64,000 nucleotides of DNA from Amycolatopsis sp. MtRt-6 (GTDB lineage: Bacteria; Actinomycetota; Actinomycetes; Mycobacteriales; Pseudonocardiaceae). Shown piece by piece: positions 59,873 to 64,000 of this stretch. How positions within the stretch are numbered: the first letter of the stretch is position 1; every line of letters starts with the position of its first letter. The position numbers were made by a program, and so were the translations under genes. The stretch covers positions 124,001 through 188,000 of the forward strand of contig NZ_JADWPD010000018.1 in NCBI RefSeq assembly GCF_017308975.1, in the 5' to 3' direction. Below the pieces are notes generated by a model, which worked only from the letters and a program-made list of their open reading frames with translations, ran no database searches and had not been told where the DNA came from.

Positions 59873-59894
59873 ACCTTCACATCCATGTGAAGGT
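59873..59894. promoter_or_regulatory. MerR-type operator
   Basis: ACCTTCACAT-CC-ATGTGAAGGT, perfect 10-bp arms with a 2-bp centre, lies between the divergent MFS and MerR starts. This is the size and symmetry expected of a MerR dyad placed between -35 and -10. Confidence 0.75.
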
Positions 59895-59913
59895 CTACGT
59901 GAGGTGGCGCACA

Positions 59914-60288
59914 GTGCGGATCGGTGAGCTCGCGGAGCGCACGGGCACGTCCCGCCGGCTGCTCCGCTACTACGAGGAGCAGGGCCTGATCATCGCCAGC
60001 CGCGGCCCGAACGGCTACCGCGACTACGACGAGCCGGCGGTCGACCGGGTGATCCAGGTCCGCGGCCTGCTCGACGCCGGGTTGCCGACCCGGATCATCA
60101 AGCAGATCCTGCCGTGCCTCGACAAGCCGCGGACGATCTACTTCCCGGACGCGACCCCGGAGATGATCGCGACCCTGGAAGCGGAGCGCGACCGCATGAC
60201 CCGCCGCGCGGACTGCCTGCTGCGCAACCGCGACGCGATCGCGGAGTACCTGGCGGCGGTCCGCGAGTACGACGGCGCGACGGCGTGA
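59914..60288 (+). CDS. MerR-family regulator
   Basis: A 124-residue MerR protein. The N-terminal winged helix is RIGELAERTGTSRRLLRYYEEQGLI; the wing and coiled coil follow (NGYRDYDEPAVDRVIQVR ... MIATLEAERDRMTRRADCLLRNRDAIAEYL). The C-terminal end lacks a metal-binding CxnC loop, so an organic effector is more likely than a metal. GTG 59914 follows a GAGGTGG site. It probably controls the divergent MFS gene and itself. Confidence 0.88.
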   Translation: MRIGELAERTGTSRRLLRYYEEQGLIIASRGPNGYRDYDEPAVDRVIQVRGLLDAGLPTRIIKQILPCLDKPRTIYFPDATPEMIATLEAERDRMTRRADCLLRNRDAIAEYLAAVREYDGATA

Positions 60289-60295
60289 GCCGGCT

Positions 60296-60727
60296 TCACC
60301 AGCGGCGGGAGGGGTCGATCACGTGGACGGCGGCTTCTTCCGCCGAAGCCGCGCCGCCGTCGATGCCGGCGTCCGACGCCCACAGCTCTTCGTCGGTGTC
60401 TTCGCCGTAGCCGGCGTCCGTGGCGACCAGGCGGCCCGCGCGGACGTCGCCGACCTCTTCGTCGATCAGCTCGCCGTCGGTGTCGCCGGTGTCGCCGAGG
60501 CCGTCGCCGTCTTCGGCGGTCACGTCCGGGACCTCGCGGGCGAGCCGGCCCGCCCAGCTTTCGCCCTCCGCTGTCTCGCGCGCGGTGGTGCCCCAGCCTT
60601 CGGTCGCCTGCGCCCGTTCCGGCGGCGAGTAGCCCTCGGCCAGCTCGTCGCGGTCGTCCAAAGTGTCCTCGGGGTCGAGGATGCCGTTGTCCGCGTTGTC
60701 TTCGATGTCGTTGTCCACGGCCTCCAT
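60296..60727 (-). CDS. DUF5709 acidic protein
   Basis: A 143-residue, highly acidic protein (many Asp and Glu, few hydrophobics). LDPEDTLDDRDELAEGYSPPERAQATEGWG and the repeated GRLAREVPD-like and DELWASDAGIDGGAASAEEAAVHV segments match DUF5709. Function unknown; members are probably disordered. It is convergent with the MerR gene. Confidence 0.8.
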   Translation of the reverse strand: MEAVDNDIEDNADNGILDPEDTLDDRDELAEGYSPPERAQATEGWGTTARETAEGESWAGRLAREVPDVTAEDGDGLGDTGDTDGELIDEEVGDVRAGRLVATDAGYGEDTDEELWASDAGIDGGAASAEEAAVHVIDPSRRW

Positions 60728-60816
60728 CTTCGCTCAACTCGTTGGCCGCGCCCAGTCCGGGTGATATGACGGTGCCACGCCGGGGCTTCGCCCCGCACGG
60801 TGAAAGGTGATCCCTC

Positions 60817-61638
60817 ATGCCGATGAGACGCAGGGTGCTGGCCGCGGGGCTGGCCGGGGTGTTCGGCGCCGCGCTGTCCGGGCGGACGGCGCAGGCCTCG
60901 GAAGCCACGCCGCCGATGCGGCTCGACCAGCTGAACCTGGTCAACCTGTCGCACGTCAACGACCCCGCGACGACCAACGTCTTCCCCGGGGACCCGGCCT
61001 TCGAGCTGGAGACCATCGCGACCATCCCGCAAGACGGCTACTACCTGCAGTTCGTCCGCGAGGGCGAGCACACGGGGACGCACTGGGGCGCGCCCGGGCA
61101 CTTCAACACGGGGGAGCCGCTCGCCGACGACATGGACCCGGGAGACCTGTTCCGCCCGGCGGTGAAGATCGACGTGCGGGCGAAGGCGGCGGCGAACCCG
61201 GACTACGCGGTGACGATCGACGACCTCAAGGCGTGGGAGAAGCGCCACGGCCGGATCCCGGACGAGTCGGTCGTGGTGCTGTGGACCGGCTGGGACGCCA
61301 AGTGGGGCACGCCGGCTTTCCCGAACACCGACTCCAGCGGGGTGCTGCACCAGCCGGGCTTCTCGATCCCGGCGGTGCGGTGGCTGATCGACACCGGACG
61401 CCTGGGCCGCCGCGGCGGCACGGGCACCGACACGTTCAGCCCGGACGTGGGCACGGACGAGACGTACACGGTGTCCAAGCTGGTCTACCGGCGGCACCGG
61501 ATCAGCTTGGAGATCCTGGCGAACCTGAAGGCGCTGCCGGCGACGGGCGCGTGGGTCCTGGCGGGCGGCCCGATCAACCGCAAGGGATCCGGCTCGACGG
61601 CAACGATCTTCGGCGTGCTGCCGCCGGGGGTGGGTTAG
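60817..61638 (+). CDS. Cyclase-family (kynurenine formamidase-like) protein with Tat-type signal
   Basis: A 273-residue exported protein. MPMRRRVLAAGLAGVFG is a Tat-like signal followed by a hydrophobic core and an AQA-type cleavage site near 29. The metal-binding motif of the family, usually HTGTHxDxPxHF, reads HTGTHWGAPGHF: the His residues are kept but the usual Asp is Gly. Other landmarks (VVLWTGWDAKWG, GFSIPAVRWLID) are present. Relatives hydrolyse N-formylkynurenine or related amides; the Asp-to-Gly change may alter or abolish this. It ends near a family 2 array. Confidence 0.75.
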   Translation: MPMRRRVLAAGLAGVFGAALSGRTAQASEATPPMRLDQLNLVNLSHVNDPATTNVFPGDPAFELETIATIPQDGYYLQFVREGEHTGTHWGAPGHFNTGEPLADDMDPGDLFRPAVKIDVRAKAAANPDYAVTIDDLKAWEKRHGRIPDESVVVLWTGWDAKWGTPAFPNTDSSGVLHQPGFSIPAVRWLIDTGRLGRRGGTGTDTFSPDVGTDETYTVSKLVYRRHRISLEILANLKALPATGAWVLAGGPINRKGSGSTATIFGVLPPGVG

Positions 61639-61642
61639 CCCA

Positions 61643-61731
61643 AAGCACCCCAATGTGGCGTTGGTTGCGTCTGACGCACCGAACGCCACATTGGGTGCAT
61701 CTGACGCACCGAACGCCACATTGGGGTGCTT
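61643..61731. repeat. Palindromic array, family 2, copy 3
   Basis: AAGCACCCCAATGTGGCGTT (61643-61662) and its reverse complement (61712-61731) frame two inner units with GTTGCGTCTGACGCACC and GAACGCCACATTGGGTGC character. It lies between the convergent cyclase-family and GGDEF-EAL genes. Confidence 0.82.
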
Positions 61732-61733
61732 GG

Positions 61734-64000
61734 CTAGCCGGCTGACAGCGTCGAGAGGCGCAGCGAGGAAAGCGCGGCCGGGCGGCCGAAGCGGTAGCCC
61801 TGGGCGGTGGTGCAGCCCGCGCGGGTGACCAGCTCGGCCTGCTCGGCCGTCTCGATGCCCTCCGCCACGACCGCCACCTCCAGGTCCGCGCACAGCCCGA
61901 CCAGCGACCGGCACAGTGCCGCGTCGCGGTCCGGGCGGACTCCCGTCGTCAGCGCCCGGTCCAGCTTGATCAGGTCCACCGGCAGCGCGTGCAGCACCGT
62001 CAGCGAGCTGTACCCCGCGCCGAAGTCGTCGAGGGCCACCCGGACGCCCAGGTCCTGCAGCCGCCGGATCGCCGCCGCGCCCGCCGCCAGGTCCGGGACC
62101 GGGACCGTCTCGGTGATCTCGACGATCAGGCGCTCCGCCGGCAGGCCGTACCGGTCCAGCGCCGAGCCCACGCTCTGCTCCAGCGCGGCCGCACCCAGCC
62201 GGCTCGCGCACACGTTCACGTGCACCGTCAGGTCGATGCCGGCCGCGGTGATCTCGCGGCAGGCCAGGTCCAGCACCAGCGCGTCCAGCTCCGCGCCGAG
62301 ACCCGCGCCCTCCGCCGCCCGCACGAACGTCTCGGGTGACACCGATGTGCCGTCCCGCGTCGTCCAGCGGGCCAGTGCTTCCACCGCCACCGGCTGCTCG
62401 TCCGCCAGTCGGACGATCGGCTGGAACACCAGCGCGAACCCCTCCGGGAGGCCGCCGTCGGCGCGGCGCAACGCCGACGGGAAGTCCGGCGGCCCGTCCG
62501 GCGACGGGTGGTACACGACCGTCGTGTCCTTGCCGAGCCGCTTGCCCGCGTACATCGACGTGTCCGCGCGGCCCAGCAGCACGTCCGACGTCACCGACGG
62601 CTCGGCCGGGTCCGGCACCACCAGGCCCATGCTCGCGCGGACTCCGACCAGCGTGCCGTGCACCGCGAACGGCCGCCGCAGCGCGCTCTGGATCCGGTCG
62701 GCCACCGCCTGCGGGGCGGCGGCCTCGCCTTCCAGGAGGATCGCGAACTCGTCGCCGCCCAGGCGCGCCACCGTGTCGCCCGCGCGGACGCAGCTCAGCA
62801 GCCGCTGGGCGACCGCGTGCAGCAGGACGTCGCCGCCCGCGTGCCCGAACCGGTCGTTGACCTCCTTGAAGTCGTCCAGGTCGACGAAGATCAGCACGAA
62901 CGGCCCGTGCCCGCTTTCCGCGCCCTGCTCGACGGCCCGGTCCAGCCGGTCGGCGAACAGCGCGCGGTTGGCCAGCCCGGTCAGCGGGTCGTGGTAGGCC
63001 TGGTGGGTCAGCTGCTGCTGCCCCTCGTACACCCGGCGCAGCAGCAACCTGTTGTCCAGCAAGGAAAGCAGCTGCCGGGCCAGCACCAGGAACACCACGA
63101 GCGCGCCGACGAACACCTCGACGCCGTCCGGGCCGGCCCCGGCCACGATCTGCACGGTGATCAGCAACGCGACCGCCGTGACCGGCAGGTACGGCAGCGC
63201 CACCTGCCACCAGTCGACACCGACCGGCTGCCCCGCGTCCTCCCGCCGCCGCGTGTTCGGCGTGGCCAGCAGGGCGAACGCGATGAACAGCGGGCCGAGC
63301 ACGAACCCGGCGTCCGACCACGGCTTCATGCTCTCCGCGCCGACGCTGACCAGGTAGGCGAACACGCTGTCCGAACAGGCCAGCGCGACGATCCCGACGG
63401 CGGCCAGCAGCAGGTTCGCGCGGTAGGGGCGGTCCACCCGGTCGAACACGACCAGCAGCACCGCGACGACCACGACCACCAGGTCCGACAGCGGGTACGC
63501 GATGGCGACCGCCCAGGTCAGCGCGTCCGGCCCGGTGGCCCGGACCACCTGCCCGAGCGCCGCGGTCCAGGTGAGGATGAACAGCGAGCCGGTGACGACG
63601 AGCCCGTCGAGCACCACCGCGACGCCGAAGTGCGCGGTCCACTGGGCGGGCTGCCAGCGCTCGCGGTCCGGCCGCGCCCGCGCCCGGGCGAGCACGAACA
63701 GGGCGGCGAGCCCGAACACCGGGAAGCTCAGGTACCCGACGTCGGCCAGCGACGGCGACGGCAGCCCGCGGCCGTCGATCAGCTGGTACCAGGACCAGAA
63801 GCACTGGCCGAGCGACCAGCCGGTCATGCCGACCGCGACCAGCACCCGCCACCAGCGCTGGTGCCGGGTGACCCGCCGCGCGACCACGAAGCCGCAGACG
63901 ACCGCGGTGACCCCGGCGCTCAGCTGCATGACGTCGTCGATCCACAGGGCGAGGGTGTCGCCCCAGAAGGCGAAGCCGTTGACCACGATCAGGGTCGCCG
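61734..64000 (-). CDS. Membrane GGDEF-EAL c-di-GMP protein (N-terminus cut by window edge)
   Basis: At least 750 residues. About eight membrane segments (up to about residue 300) precede a GGDEF domain with an intact RLGGDEF motif (about 335-490) and an EAL domain with intact EALARW and DDFGAGYSS motifs (about 500-745). Both active sites look competent, so the protein could make and degrade c-di-GMP. A GTG at 63986 is possible, but the frame stays open and hydrophobic (ATLIVVNGF) to the window edge, so the true start probably lies outside. Confidence 0.88.
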   Translation of the reverse strand, partial: ATLIVVNGFAFWGDTLALWIDDVMQLSAGVTAVVCGFVVARRVTRHQRWWRVLVAVGMTGWSLGQCFWSWYQLIDGRGLPSPSLADVGYLSFPVFGLAALFVLARARARPDRERWQPAQWTAHFGVAVVLDGLVVTGSLFILTWTAALGQVVRATGPDALTWAVAIAYPLSDLVVVVVAVLLVVFDRVDRPYRANLLLAAVGIVALACSDSVFAYLVSVGAESMKPWSDAGFVLGPLFIAFALLATPNTRRREDAGQPVGVDWWQVALPYLPVTAVALLITVQIVAGAGPDGVEVFVGALVVFLVLARQLLSLLDNRLLLRRVYEGQQQLTHQAYHDPLTGLANRALFADRLDRAVEQGAESGHGPFVLIFVDLDDFKEVNDRFGHAGGDVLLHAVAQRLLSCVRAGDTVARLGGDEFAILLEGEAAAPQAVADRIQSALRRPFAVHGTLVGVRASMGLVVPDPAEPSVTSDVLLGRADTSMYAGKRLGKDTTVVYHPSPDGPPDFPSALRRADGGLPEGFALVFQPIVRLADEQPVAVEALARWTTRDGTSVSPETFVRAAEGAGLGAELDALVLDLACREITAAGIDLTVHVNVCASRLGAAALEQSVGSALDRYGLPAERLIVEITETVPVPDLAAGAAAIRRLQDLGVRVALDDFGAGYSSLTVLHALPVDLIKLDRALTTGVRPDRDAALCRSLVGLCADLEVAVVAEGIETAEQAELVTRAGCTTAQGYRFGRPAALSSLRLSTLSAG

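Noticed and set aside
1..64000. Insertion sequences, prophage, integrase or tRNA genes
   Set aside because: No transposase, integrase or phage structural protein and no cloverleaf-like sequence was recognised anywhere in the window.

Overview
The window is one contiguous piece of very GC-rich chromosome from an actinomycete, most probably an Amycolatopsis-like member of the Pseudonocardiaceae. That assignment is an inference from the GC-saturated codon use, the many GTG and TTG starts, an arabinogalactan-type cell-envelope locus, an F420-type (Ddn-like) protein, a DasR-type chitinase operator and families of palindromic intergenic arrays. I see no rRNA, tRNA, transposase, prophage or CRISPR.

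Layout. 1-3018: start of a DUF885 gene running off the left edge, then a secreted GH3 beta-glucosidase. 3221-7072: an Lrp-type regulator divergent from a branched-chain 2-oxoacid dehydrogenase operon (E1 alpha, E1 beta, E2). 7230-9432: two unknown proteins (membrane, coiled coil), a 21-bp-phased palindromic array and an Imm5-like protein. 9444-27788: a nearly complete choline catabolic region. An APC-type transporter probably imports choline; BetA and BetB oxidise it to glycine betaine; a Rieske oxygenase with a separate Rieske ferredoxin and FAD reductase probably removes the first methyl group; a dimethylglycine-oxidase-like enzyme removes the second; heterotetrameric sarcosine oxidase (SoxBDAG) yields glycine; GlyA and PurU handle the one-carbon units. 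A TetR and a GntR regulator sit at its two divergent promoters, and a decayed cyclodeaminase gene ends it.

27802-33491: the pseudogene, an HtrA-type protease, an MFS pump with its MarR regulator and a striking 15-bp-phased operator array, an AhpD-like protein and a MocR-type regulator. 33680-49160: a cell-envelope glycan block (solute-binding/VWA protein, GT-C-like membrane proteins, two methyltransferases, AftD arabinofuranosyltransferase, flippase, DUF2613, acyltransferase, glycosyltransferase, DUF3068). In content it resembles the M. tuberculosis Rv0224c-Rv0227c/Rv0236c neighbourhood as I remember it. 49415-64000: mostly independent housekeeping or accessory genes: RidA/MarR pair, DUF2975/XRE pair, PucR regulator, methyltransferase, Ddn-like protein, GNAT, YdeI, PLP decarboxylase, zinc-ribbon protein, GH18 chitinase, MFS/MerR pair, DUF5709, a cyclase-family protein, and a GGDEF-EAL protein cut by the right edge.

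The most unusual non-coding signals are: two families of large palindromic arrays, four of five copies lying between convergent genes; two ~94-bp elements with unrelated perfect 12-bp closing arms but the same core at the same distance; an AT-rich, direct-repeat-flanked, in-frame insertion inside soxG; several exceptionally clear operator architectures; and a recurrent leaderless layout in which a -10 hexamer lies 6-7 nt from the start codon.
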